This document shows, piece after piece, positions 11,698 to 28,381 of a stretch of 60,000 bases of DNA (its first letter is position 1; the number at the start of each line of letters is the position of its first letter). This stretch comes from Bolinopsis microptera (taxonomy: Eukaryota; Ctenophora; Tentaculata; Lobata; Bolinopsidae), in the NCBI RefSeq assembly GCF_026151205.1, contig NC_087074.1, positions 436,001-496,000 on the forward strand, written 5' to 3'. The notes beneath the pieces were generated by a model. The model was not told where the DNA came from and searched no databases. It saw nothing but the letters and a program-made list of their open reading frames with translations. A program made the translations under genes and the position numbers.

Positions 11698-12351
11698 GGT
11701 ATAGAAATGTCACATTAGTACATACTGGACACTCTTTTTGCTAAAAACTGATTTTTTGTTTCACAGCTGGAATTTTTTTACCATTGTAACTATATGTTAC
11801 CATGGTAACTGGAATGTCGCCACCATTTTTAATTCGGATTTCTTCTTTGTGTTACTGAATGTTTATTACGTATTCTTATTTCATATTTACAGGTTTTCAG
11901 TAAGGGGTCGTTCAGATATTACGTAATCAGCCAAGGGTAGGGGAGTTTCCAAATGATAACGATAGTGTAATTTTTACAAAAAGCTATGTGTAAAACTGAT
12001 TACAGAGGGGGGAGGGGAGATAACAAATTATCCAAAAAGTGATTACGTAACATGTGAACGACCCCTAACGCTTGTATTGTGTTTTTTGTTATTGATATTT
12101 TTTGTTATTGATTATTGATTCAAAATTATGTACTCAGACTTATTCTGAGGTATTCAGTCGACTGTTTATTTTGCTTTATAATTATGATCGAAAGATAAAA
12201 GGGACCCTACAAACTAGGACCGGTGACCGAACTTTTGAGGGGGTCCCGGACCTCAACCGCCAAACGGTGCCCGCGGGGGAGCCACGCCCATATTTGGTCC
12301 AAATTAGGCCCAATTTAGCCAAATACCCTGAACATACCAAAAACCTAGATT
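11698..12351. other. No recognisable gene
   Basis: Presumed 3' flank of the COMMD-like gene. A partly inverted pair is visible: 'GGGGTCGTTCAGATATTACGTAATCAG' type sequence at about 11905-11932 and 'GTGATTACGTAACATGTGAACGACCCC' type at about 12040-12066, suggesting a small inverted-repeat element of roughly 160 bp. Confidence 0.4.
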
Positions 12352-12579
12352 TCAGGTGCTCACAGCAGAAATCTTAAGAAAACGAATAGTTGTATTTTCA
12401 AAACTCTGTCCCATTTTCAGATGTGAAAAATTCTGAACGCACATTTGACAGATTGGATGAAATTTTTAACCACAAACCAATTAGTTAGTTAATTGATGAT
12501 GGTATGAAACCAAATTGGGGTACTGAGGTCAAAATCTCGAAAAAATATTGGGAAAATCATACTGTTTCCCCTACCTGTC
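12352..12579 (+). repeat. Diverged copy of the 366-bp satellite, cut by an assembly gap
   Basis: This stretch carries the landmarks of the 31-39.7 kb satellite in order: CAGCAGAAATCTTAAGAAAACG, CTGTCCCATTTTCAGATGTG, ACGCACATTTGACAGATTGG and ATGATGGTATGAAACC, with scattered substitutions. It ends at the gap, so more satellite may be hidden there. Confidence 0.9.
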
Positions 12580-12679
12580 NNNNNNNNNNNNNNNNNNNNN
12601 NNNNNNNNNNNNNNNNNNNNNNNNNNNNNNNNNNNNNNNNNNNNNNNNNNNNNNNNNNNNNNNNNNNNNNNNNNNNNNN
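12580..12679. other. Assembly gap (100 N)
   Basis: Exactly 100 N, the usual placeholder for unknown length. It begins inside a satellite unit, so a collapsed array is a plausible content. Confidence 0.99.
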
Positions 12680-12882
12680 TCCAGGGAAGCTGCCGTTCGA
12701 TTCATGGTTGCAACTCCCGCCGCGCTTTGAATATATTTTATCATATCAGATCATGTTAAGCGCGTGCAGCGAGTTTGACTAAGAGGCCTTTCTATCCACA
12801 TAACTTATTCGGTGGCGCGCCTTCCGTGAAATCAGTGAATCAGTCGCTCACAGATGTTCAAGACAACAATATTAGTATAGGG

Positions 12883-13179
12883 GAATGTCGCCCCAAGTTC
12901 TGGTGCAAAATAATGCAAAAGTTAGTTCCTTCCATTAAGGCGAATAAAAACAGAAATAATTATAGATACGTTTTACTGTCCGGAGAACTTCTCCGGACAG
13001 TAAAACGTATCTATAATTATTTCTGTTTGGAAATTGTAAGAATGGACGATCTTCTCCGGGAGAAGATCGTCCAGAGACCAGAGCAGGGCCTTGTTTACAT
13101 AGAAGGCAAGTCAAATGGTACAATTCTGAGAATAAACCGGGGCGACATTGGGCCTTGGGGTGACATTCTTACAATTTCC
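12883..13179. mobile_element. Foldback element with nested inverted repeats and an 81-bp palindrome
   Basis: Three nested symmetries are visible. GAATGTCGCCCCAAG (12883-12897) pairs with its inverse at 13154-13168 with one mismatch. A 40-nt arm at 12948-12987 is followed, after one base, by its exact inverse at 12989-13028. GGAAATTGTAAGAATG (13029-13044) is exactly inverted at 13164-13179. A second hairpin, GGACGATCTTCTCC and its inverse, lies at 13044-13072. The open frames here are only reflections of the palindrome. No transposase is present. Confidence 0.75.
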
Positions 13180-13430
13180 AAACAATTTTTCTAGAAACCT
13201 CCTTGTCCCTCATCCATTCGTATGTGATGGCATGTGCAACTAATAATTCTGATGACAGGCCATAATGCCTCTGCAACGAACTGGATACCACCTCTTAGCT
13301 AATATTAGATTCTTTCGAGTAATTTTACAAGGCCTTAGCATTTACTATATTCTTGTATGGGTTACGTGCGAAACTGCAAAATATTGTAACCCCGCTATTA
13401 TTATTAGCTACCACGTCACAACACTGCACA

Positions 13431-15340
13431 GAGCACCCTGCCCCCCTCCCCCCTCCCCCCCCCGCTTCCTACACCCCTGCACAATTCACAGAGCACCCCC
13501 CCCCCCCCCGCTTCCTACACCTCTGCACAATTCACAGAGCACCCCCCCCCCCCCCGCTTCCTACACCTCTGCACAATTCACAGAGCACCCCCCTCCCCGA
13601 TTCCTACACCCCTGCACAATTCACAGAGCACCCCCCTCCCCGATTCCTACACCCCTGCACAATTCACAGAGCACCCCCCTCCCCGCTTCCTACACCTCTG
13701 CACAATTCACAGAGCACCCCCCCCCCCCCGCTTCCTACACCCCTGCACAATTCACAGAGCACCCTGCCCCCCTCCCCCCCCCCGCTTCCTACACCCCTGC
13801 ACAATTCACAGAGCACCCCCCCCCCGCTTCCTACACCCCTGCACAATTCACAGAGCACCCTGCCCCCCTCCCCCCTCCCCCCTCCCCCCCCGCTTCCTAC
13901 ACCCCTGCACAATTCACAGAGCACCCTGCCCCCCTCCCCCCTCCCCCCCCGCTTCCTACACCCCTGCACAATTCACAGAGCACCCCCCCCCGCTTCCTAC
14001 ACCCCTGCACACTGCACAGAGCACCCTGCCCCCTTCCCCCCTCCCCCCCCCGCTTCCTACACCTCTGCACAATTCACAGAGCACCCCCCCCCGCTTCCTA
14101 CACCTCTGCACAATTCACAGAGCACCCCCCCCCCCGCTTCCTACACCCCTGCACAATTCACAGAGCACCCTGCCCCCCTCCCCCCTCCCCCCCCGCTTCC
14201 TACACCCCTGCACAATTCACAGAGCACCCCCCCCCCCCCGCTTCCTACACCCCTGCACAATTCACAGAGCACCCTGCCCCCCTCCCCCCTCCCCCCCGCT
14301 TCCTACACCTCTGCACAATTCACAGAGCACCCCCCCCCCGCTTCCTACACCTCTGCACAATTCACAGAGCACCCCCCCCCCGCTTCCTACACCCCTGCAC
14401 AATTCACAGAGCACCCTGCCCCCCTCCCCCCTCCCCCCCGCTTCCTACACCTCTGCACAATTCACAGAGCACCCCCCCCCCCCGCTTCCTACACCCCTGC
14501 ACAATTCACAGAGCACCCTGCCCCCCTCCCCCCTCCCCCCCCGCTTCCTACACCCCTGCACAATTCACAGAGCACCCCCCCCCCCCCGCTTCCTACACCT
14601 CTGCACAATTCACAGAGCACCCCCCCCCCGCTTCCTACACCCCTGCACACTGCACAGAGCACCCTGCCCGCCTCCCCCCCCGCTTCCTACACCCCTGCAC
14701 AATTCACAGAGCACCCTCCCCCCTCCCCCCCCCCGCTTCCTACACCCCTGCACAATTCACAGAGCACCCCCCCCCCGCTTCCTACACCCCTGCACAATTC
14801 ACAGAGCACCCTGCCCCCCTCCCCCCCCGCTTCCTACACCCCTGCACACTGCACAGAGCACCCTGCCCCCCTCCCCCCTCCCCCCTCCCCCCCCGCTTCC
14901 TACACCCCTGCACAATTCACAGAGCACCCCCCCCCCGCTTCCTACACCCCTGCACACTGCACAGAGCACCCTGCCCCCCTCCCCCCCCCGCTTCCTACAC
15001 CCCTGCACACTGCACAGAGCACCCTGCCCCCCTCCCCCCCCGCTTCCTACACCCCTGCACAATTCACAGAGCACCCTGCCCCCCTCCCCCCCCCCCCCCC
15101 CCCCGCTTCCTACACCCCTGCACAATTCACAGAGCACCCCCCCCCGCTTCCTACACCCCTGCACAATTCACAGAGCACCTTGCCCCCCACCCCCAAGGTA
15201 CCCCCCCCCCCCCCGCTTCCTACACCCCTGCACACTGCACAGAGCACCTTGCCCCCCACCCCCAAGGTACCCCCCCCCCCCCGCTTCCTACACCCCTGCA
15301 CACTGCACAGAGCACCTTGCCCCCCCCCCCCCCCCCGTGT
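13431..15340. repeat. C-rich minisatellite with variable C-tract, about 40 copies
   Basis: The constant part is 'GCTTCCTACACCCCTGCACA' followed by ATTCACAGAGCACC (variant ACTGCACAGAGCACC). Units are separated by C/CT tracts of roughly 6 to 30 bases, giving unit lengths of about 40 to 70 bp. Two long open frames cross it only because the repeat lacks stops. A single inverted copy of the constant core occurs at 27904-27938. Confidence 0.97.
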
Positions 15341-15432
15341 AGTATACTACAAACTGTGAGATGTATCAGATCGAAACCTAGCCATCAGTTCAAATAACGA
15401 ATTTTGAATGTTAAAATTTGTTTAATACTTAC

Positions 15433-15545
15433 CAAAGAAAGGAATAGCAATCGCACAGTGGGCCCGCTGTGCATCTATTACAGCAATAACACTTTTCATG
15501 GCCTTGAAGTTTCGGTAGACCTTTGGCCATAAAATCTAGAAGAAG
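15433..15545 (-). CDS. Candidate cysteine-rich exon, unknown gene
   Basis: On the minus strand an open segment is bounded by ATTAAACAG (acceptor-like, before 15545) and the consensus donor TTTG|GTAAGT at 15432. It reads LLLDFMAKGLPKLQGHEKC then YCCNRCTAGPLCDCYSF. The many cysteines and the strong donor suggest real coding sequence, perhaps a first exon starting at the internal ATG. It lies downstream of the taxilin stop codon on the same strand, so it would belong to a separate gene running left. The family is not recognised; the acceptor has a weak pyrimidine tract. Confidence 0.4.
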
Positions 15546-15976
15546 CTGTTTAATATTAGCAACTTGAATTGTAAATTACAGAAAATTCGTTTCGTACATT
15601 TTAAGAGAAACTATAATATTTTGGTAATTTCCATTTCAGGTTGACCACATGAATGAGACATAATAACAACCGTTTTAAATCAAAAATAGAGAATATAAGA
15701 TTGATCATTAAAGCGTTAAAAACAGTCAAAGAACCGAAAATCAAAAATCCACATAATCAACAGCTAAATATCCACCGAGAAAAGCCATTTATTTTTATCG
15801 TCCCCAACTCTTTACTGCTCGTTCTCTTTGTCTTGCTGAAATAATTGTTTAGCAGTGAGTGTTATGAGTGTAATCGGAGTACAATCCGCAAGAATTTATG
15901 TCTAAATTGGAAGCTAAAGTAGACACATTTAAAAATCCCCATAATAAAACTGATTGATCAAAAATGAAAATAACAC

Positions 15977-22892
<6,916 letters not shown>

Positions 22893-24975
22893 CTGATATG
22901 ACAAAAAGGTTTAAGATTGTTAATTAAAACAGCCAGTCATTGGACGGCAAACCACAGACTTTATGGATATTTAAAATGACAGAAGAAAAAAATCAAACTT
23001 TCTTGCAAAAATGGTAGTCTAACCTGTTTTAGAATTTCCAGATGATTTAACACATTCTTTAGTCATCATGGTCATGATAAAATGCTATAATGTAGTATAG
23101 GTTATGATTAAGAAAAAAGCCATCTAGAAATTAAAGTTGTAATTCAGGCCCTGAGAGGGGCCCAGTAACCAAATTTACTCTTTAAATCATAACCTTATCA
23201 TATAAGTTTCACATTAGTTGCAAAACTGGACTGTGTCATACCCGAATCAGTCACAAATATACAAACAGACAGAGAAATGGGGAGTAATGACCTGGTTACC
23301 CTTTTTAGTACAATCAGACACTTCTTGGAAGAGGTATAAAAGCATGTGATATACCTGTTATTCCTTCTTCCCAGGTCGTAAAGGGAATCCTTTAAACTTA
23401 GTAACTCATGAGTCACGATTTAAGATAGACCTCAAGAAGGCATGTATGTCAATTATTCTGAATAAGCTGGTGCAAATGGGAACTTGGGAAGCCAGTATAA
23501 GTAGTCACTTGAAGGAACTCTAAATCATAAGATTATTGGTTCGATACATGCAGTCAGGGCCATCATTCCAAACAACAACAAACAACAACACTGTAAATCA
23601 TAGTCTAACACTGATTTTAATGTTCACAAACTATTTAGTTAACAGCTGAGGTCTAAATTTCTAAGTAAATGGTAACAACCAATAAATAAAGAGAAATACA
23701 TGAAAATATCGATTACCCTGAGCCAGTTACAAGACAATGTAAATGTTAGTTGCCATCAATACTGCCTGTGGGGCGCCCACGGCCCACGTTTCAATCAACT
23801 GAACAATCCTGAACCAGGAAAGTGTGATTGGCGGTATAATAAGGCAGTGGCGTAACAAATGGCCCTGCTGACCCTGCCTGTGCGGGGGGGGGGGGGGGGG
23901 CGGGGGAGGTGTGCCAACTAAGGGGTGTGCCAACTTAGGGGGCGCCAAATTGTCGTTTGAATGTGAGACAATTTTGAAAAATGTAACTGTAGTACTAGCA
24001 AAACTACACGTTTTGGTCTAGAAACACATTTTAAAGATTTGTCTAATTTTGTCTAAAATATGAAAACAAGACTTCGCTTCTCTCTACTTCAGAGCGTCCT
24101 CGTGGTCGTTTGAGGGGTCAGGGAAAGCAATTTACAGGCAGCTGTACTAGGCGATAACGATTCAATAGACATTTACCTGGCACAGCAGTCCCTGTGCCAT
24201 GCCCTGCGCTCTTTTCAAGCTTTCTGAACGTGAGAGAAGCAAGCAATAGACTAGCAAGCTAGGTAAAATAGACATCAGCTAATTGGACACTAACTATACT
24301 ATGTATTTTATACTGCGACGGCCCTTATTCCAAAATACTAGCTAGGTATCGACCCAAAAGCAACCAAAGGGGTTTTTACAGCATGTGATTGGTGATGAGT
24401 TTTAATACTTTCAAAACTACTATATAAAAAATAATTTGAGTAAATGGCATTCAACATGGCTGCTGGATTACTGATGACGACTGCATAAAGACAGACGAAA
24501 CTAAAGTATGAAAGGCTGCGAGGAGTGTGAAGAATTGGAATTTATTTGTTGTTTTTTCTGAATCTGGTGTAGTATCATTGCTTCATTGGCTTTATTGAAA
24601 TGATGAATGGCCCAAACAATGTGAATGATGTAATAAATCAAAACTTATTTAAATTAGAATGAATGGGGAAAATCTCTTTGGGATAAGTAAGTAAGTAAGT
24701 AAGTAAAGATTATGACATAACATCATCACAAGTGTCTACAAAATATCATTGCACTAAATAGAAAAATACTTTAAATAAATATACCTTTCTATCAACATTA
24801 ATAATTTAATAAATTCAATTTTAACTAATAAAATCTAATACATTATCTATAAATAATTCATTAATACTTCCCAGTGGAATAAAGATTTATAAAACGCTTC
24901 TTTGCCACAAAAGGATGAAACCAAAGATATTCATTATGTCTCTCCTTATTGCTTAAATAACTCGGTCCTTCAATG
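22893..24975. other. Upstream taxilin intron or intergenic DNA, no gene recognised
   Basis: The missing taxilin 5' exon could lie here or further right but was not identified. Landmarks are G runs at about 22744-22770 and 23883-23907 and a short GTAA microsatellite near 24686-24704. Confidence 0.45.
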
Positions 24976-25633
24976 CTTTCGGGTCGATACCTAGTATTTC
25001 TCACCTGTTAGCTAGGGGCTACGTGATAATGACTCACAACAACATCAGAGACACAATGGCAAATCTCCTTTGTGAGGTATGCTATGTCATGATGTGAAAG
25101 TTGAACCACAGCTACAGAAGGTAAATGAGGGTGACTGCCTCAACCCCAAGACTGTAACAGGTGACCAAGCTCGGCTTGACGACTTGACGTATCTGCTAGA
25201 GGAGTTTGGACTCCATTTGATAAGATCTTTCTTGACATTTATAGTTTTACACCCCAATTGCATATCAAACAGGACAAAAACTATTCAAGAAGTATACGAA
25301 GAGAACGAGAATGAGAAGAAGGATGAGTACTTAGAGAGAGTGTTGAACGTGGAGAAGGCCACCTTCACCCCGGCTGTATTTCTCACAACTGGAGGCATGT
25401 CCAAGGAGTGTAAGCGGTTTGTAAACAGAGTAGCAGACCTCTTAGCCAGGAAAAGGAAAGATAGATATTGCGGTGTGGTAAGGCATGTGAGGACTAAAAT
25501 AAGATTCGCCATGTTAAGGACAACACTCATCGCTCTACGAGATTACAGATGCAAAAGAATGGACAAAAATATGAGACATCTTGTCAGAAGTCTTTTACAA
25601 CCTCATCCCTGCCCCTGTGACATGATGGACTAA
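24976..25633 (+). pseudogene. Frameshifted C-terminal remnant of a mobile-element ORF
   Basis: The frame reads HLLARGYVIMTHNNIRDTMA NLLCEVC up to about 25080, then continues one frame over as CHDVKVEPQLQK. A four-base TATG duplication (GTATGCTATGTCATG at 25076-25090) explains the switch. The 184-codon downstream frame (25079-25633) has 'FTPAVFLTTGGMSKECKRFV', 'LARKRKDRYCGVVRHVRTKI' and 'RFAMLRTTLIALRDYR'. This layout (HN-IRD, then V..EP.LQ, then FTP.VF...GGM, then a basic helix) matches a C-terminal domain I recall from reverse-transcriptase-bearing element proteins common in cnidarian and other invertebrate genomes. I cannot name the family. The catalytic domain is absent, so this is a relic. 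Confidence 0.6.
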
Positions 25634-26085
25634 ATGTGTAGCAACTGTGTCAGTCCAATGTAATCTAGTTGTATGATCGCACTTATTTTAATGAACAAGA
25701 GACCCATAAATAATACAATCAGATACTCAGCAGCAGTTTTCGTCCGTGTGATGTGTTGTCCTTCTCCTTTCTGTATCCCGTCGTTTTGTTTTGTAAATAT
25801 TTTGTTTTTTAACAACATGTAGTAGTGTTTTAAGCAGATATTTCAATCGAACCTAATAATAACAAGTACAAATACTAGACACTTAACTTTTTAACGTGCT
25901 TCGGATCAATTTTTATTTTGTTTTGAATTCATTGGTTTAGGCTCAGCGCCGTTATTATAATTAATGACTAGCACCGCGCTGATAGAAATTTATGATTGAA
26001 ATGAATTTTTGAATAGTATATAGTTAATAGTAAAAAGCGTATTTTACATAGCACTAGGCATATTCACCTAACAAGCGCTGCAGGC
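25634..26085. other. No recognisable gene
   Basis: AT-rich DNA between a mobile-element relic and a CG-rich repeat cluster. No exon signal seen. Confidence 0.5.
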
Positions 26086-26713
26086 GCGCTTGTTTACCGC
26101 AGTGAGGCGGGGGCGCGCGCAAGGGCTATGGATAGAGCAATTAATCAATTGACGATGTCAATTCATCGCAGCTCGGCGCGGCACAGTAGCGCATCTCGCC
26201 GATCTAGCGATGTCGCTGTGAGAAGCCTCATGGAGTGCGCGGCGCGGCACATTGACCATTGTTAATGATCAGGCGCTACTTCGAAGAAATTTAGACGAGT
26301 AACATCCGTCAACGCGGCACAGTAACGCATCGCGCTACAAAGCAATTGAGCATATCTAATTTTTATGAGTTTATTATCGGATGTTTAAGTTTAACTATGT
26401 TTATTGTGATCTGATCCATTGATGTTATTAGTTGACGGATGTTACTCGTCTAAATTTCTTCGAAGTTGCACGCGCCGCTGCCTTCTCGTAGCAAGTCACA
26501 AGTGCTACTAAATAGCGCGCGCCGGGCCAGTCCATTTCTTAACAATAGACAAAATTTCTTCGAAGTAACGCGCGCCGCTTTCTACTCTTGCCTGAGGTGG
26601 CAAGTGCTACGAAAAAGCACGCACCGTGTCCATTAACAATGGACAAAAAATTTTACAGATTGGACATGGATGAAATTTTTGACGGATGTTACTCGTCTAA
26701 ATTTCTTCGAAGT
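26086..26713. repeat. CG-rich foldback repeat cluster
   Basis: A 35-bp arm starting ACTTCGAAGAAATTTAGACG (26278-26312) is exactly inverted at 26432-26466 and appears again in the second orientation at 26679-26713. Around it are CGCGC-rich segments, including CAGTAGCGCATCTCGCCGAT, whose inverted relatives lie at 40.37-40.47, 41.44-41.54 and 41.72-41.83 kb. This looks like several foldback or MITE-like insertions nested in each other. Confidence 0.8.
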
Positions 26714-27430
26714 AGCGCGCGCCGGGCCAGACCATTAACAATGGTCAAATGAAATTTTTGCCCCGAAACCAATTGGTCAGTTAATTGATGATGGTATGAA
26801 ACCAGATTGTGGTACTGGAAGTCAAAATCCCGAAGAAAATGACAAAATCATATTTGTAGGTTTATGACCTACCATGCACCAGGAAGCGCGCCGAGTTGGA
26901 CTCATCCATCGTCGACGGTCCTGATATTTGGAACAACAATTTTACGAGTATCACCCGTTAAAATCATATTCAATATTGTCCCATTTTCAAGACGAAATTT
27001 TCAGGACCGAAATTTTGCAGTTTTTACTGAATTTCTCACCCTCAACCAAATTACCAAATTGTCAGTCACCTAAAGTGTAAAGATGGCACACGACACGATT
27101 GAGGTGCCAGAAGTTTGATTTCGGTCGGAGGAAGCTCACAACAGAAAGCTTAACAAAATGAATATTTGTGTTTTCCAACTTCTGTCCCATTTTCAATTTT
27201 GAAGAATTCTGAACACAAATTTGACAGATTTTATGAACTTTTTGCCCAGAAACCTTTGTTTTCGGTCGAAGGAAGCTCACATGTCACAGAAGAAAGCTTA
27301 ACACTGGAAGTCAAAATCCAGAAGAAAATTGCAAAATCATATTGTTCCATTTTCAGTTTTTGAAGATGAAATTTAAAGGACCGAAATTTTACAGTTTTTA
27401 CCGGATTCTTCTCAACCGACCAATCAGTCA
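26714..27430 (+). repeat. Diverged relics of the 366-bp satellite
   Basis: Landmarks of the satellite recur with mutations and indels: ATTGATGATGGTATGAAACC (about 26780), ATTGAGGTGCCAGAAGTTTG, GTCCCATTTTCA, AAATTTGACAGATT and GAAATTTTACAGTTTT. They cover roughly two broken units and are older than the homogeneous array at 31 kb. Confidence 0.85.
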
Positions 27431-27903
27431 GTAAACTATGGTATTAAACATTAAAACTAAATTTAGGCACTGGAAGTTAAATTCTAATAGTAAGCAGTAA
27501 AGCATATCTACTAAGATAAACATTAAACAATGAATACTATTACTCTATTGTATATAAATATTACATGTAAGTGTAACTGTAAGTCGGGTCAAATTATCAT
27601 TACATTTACTCCAATTGGGTCGGATTTAAAGCAACAAATTTTTATAAATAAATATCCATAATATATTTATTAAATGTTAAATAATTTATAACCAATGACC
27701 ATACTCCGACATTTTTTTGTATCAATATCATTATTACAAACAAAAGTAATATTACTAATAAAAGCGAATCATTATCGGATACACTTGCTCTTTTAAAAAA
27801 AGATCGATTCAAAAAATTGTCAATCTACTTTGTATTTCGAGTCTATACAACTACCAAAATTTTGTCCAAATCAATAATCGTCTCAGAAGTCTGTAGACTC
27901 AGG
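27431..27903. other. No recognisable gene
   Basis: Very AT-rich spacer, presumed 3' flank of the aminotransferase-like gene on the minus strand. Confidence 0.5.
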
Positions 27904-27938
27904 CAGGGGTGTAGGAAGCGGGGGGGGGGGGGGGGGGG
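27904..27938 (-). repeat. Single inverted unit of the 13-15 kb C-rich minisatellite
   Basis: CAGGGGTGTAGGAAGC followed by a long G run is the reverse complement of the constant core of the C-rich array at 13431-15340. It occurs here once, right after the stop codon of the aminotransferase-like exon. Confidence 0.85.
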
Positions 27939-27955
27939 TCAGTCTATCTATTAAT

Positions 27956-28110
27956 TTAAGCTCCATAGCGCGCGATTGAAGCAACATTAGTAGATTCTCT
28001 AATAGAGGAAGCCAGTCTCATCACTGCTTCTTCAAGTTGCTTCTCAGGCACCAAACTGAAAGCGAGTCTCAAGTAGGGGGATTTTACGTCTTCCGTCACA
28101 AACGCGCTCC
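27956..28110 (-). CDS. PLP-dependent aminotransferase (class I/II-like), C-terminal exon, rest not in view
   Basis: On the minus strand, after acceptor CTATTTCAG, the exon (entering in phase 1) reads SAFVTEDVKSPYLRLAFSLV then PEKQLEEAVMRLASSIRES, ending STNVASIARYGA and TAA at 27956-27958. The 'SAF....SPYLRLAFS..PE..EE...RLA..I' pattern is the conserved C-terminus of fold-type I aminotransferases of the kynurenine/aminoadipate (AADAT-like) and related groups. In that family the 'LRLAFS' arginine binds the substrate carboxylate; here it is R in YLRLAF. The exact substrate cannot be told from one exon. The remaining exons would lie to the right, but a gap and an LTR element follow within 300 bp. 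Confidence 0.7.
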
Positions 28111-28256
28111 CTGAAATAGATTTATCAGTTTATCTTAAATATGTTTTAACCTAAATAAACACTAAACAGGTTCTGATAATTTGTATGTATAAACTGACTT
28201 ACAAATATATTAATTTAGATAACAACATGCACACTCAATTATACTCAAAACAAAGA

Positions 28257-28356
28257 NNNNNNNNNNNNNNNNNNNNNNNNNNNNNNNNNNNNNNNNNNNN
28301 NNNNNNNNNNNNNNNNNNNNNNNNNNNNNNNNNNNNNNNNNNNNNNNNNNNNNNNN
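28257..28356. other. Assembly gap (100 N)
   Basis: Placeholder gap. The gag ORF of the LTR retrotransposon ends 26 bp to its right, so the pol region and 3' LTR have probably been lost here. Confidence 0.99.
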
Positions 28357-28381
28357 CTTTTGATAACAATTTCGGGCTATA

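Noticed and set aside
12775-13194. 139-codon ORF
   Set aside because: Runs through an exact palindrome; the same residues appear on both strands as a reflection of the inverted repeat.
13265-15397. 710- and 668-codon open frames rich in proline
   Set aside because: They are reading frames of a C-rich minisatellite. Two overlapping frames are open together, variable C tracts shift the frame within the array, and there is no non-repeat domain.
23198-23416. Candidate taxilin first exon (MTHELLSLKDSLYDLGRR...)
   Set aside because: The donor-like AACAG|GTATAT would leave phase 2, which does not fit the phase 1 entry of the next taxilin exon, and the residues do not resemble taxilins.
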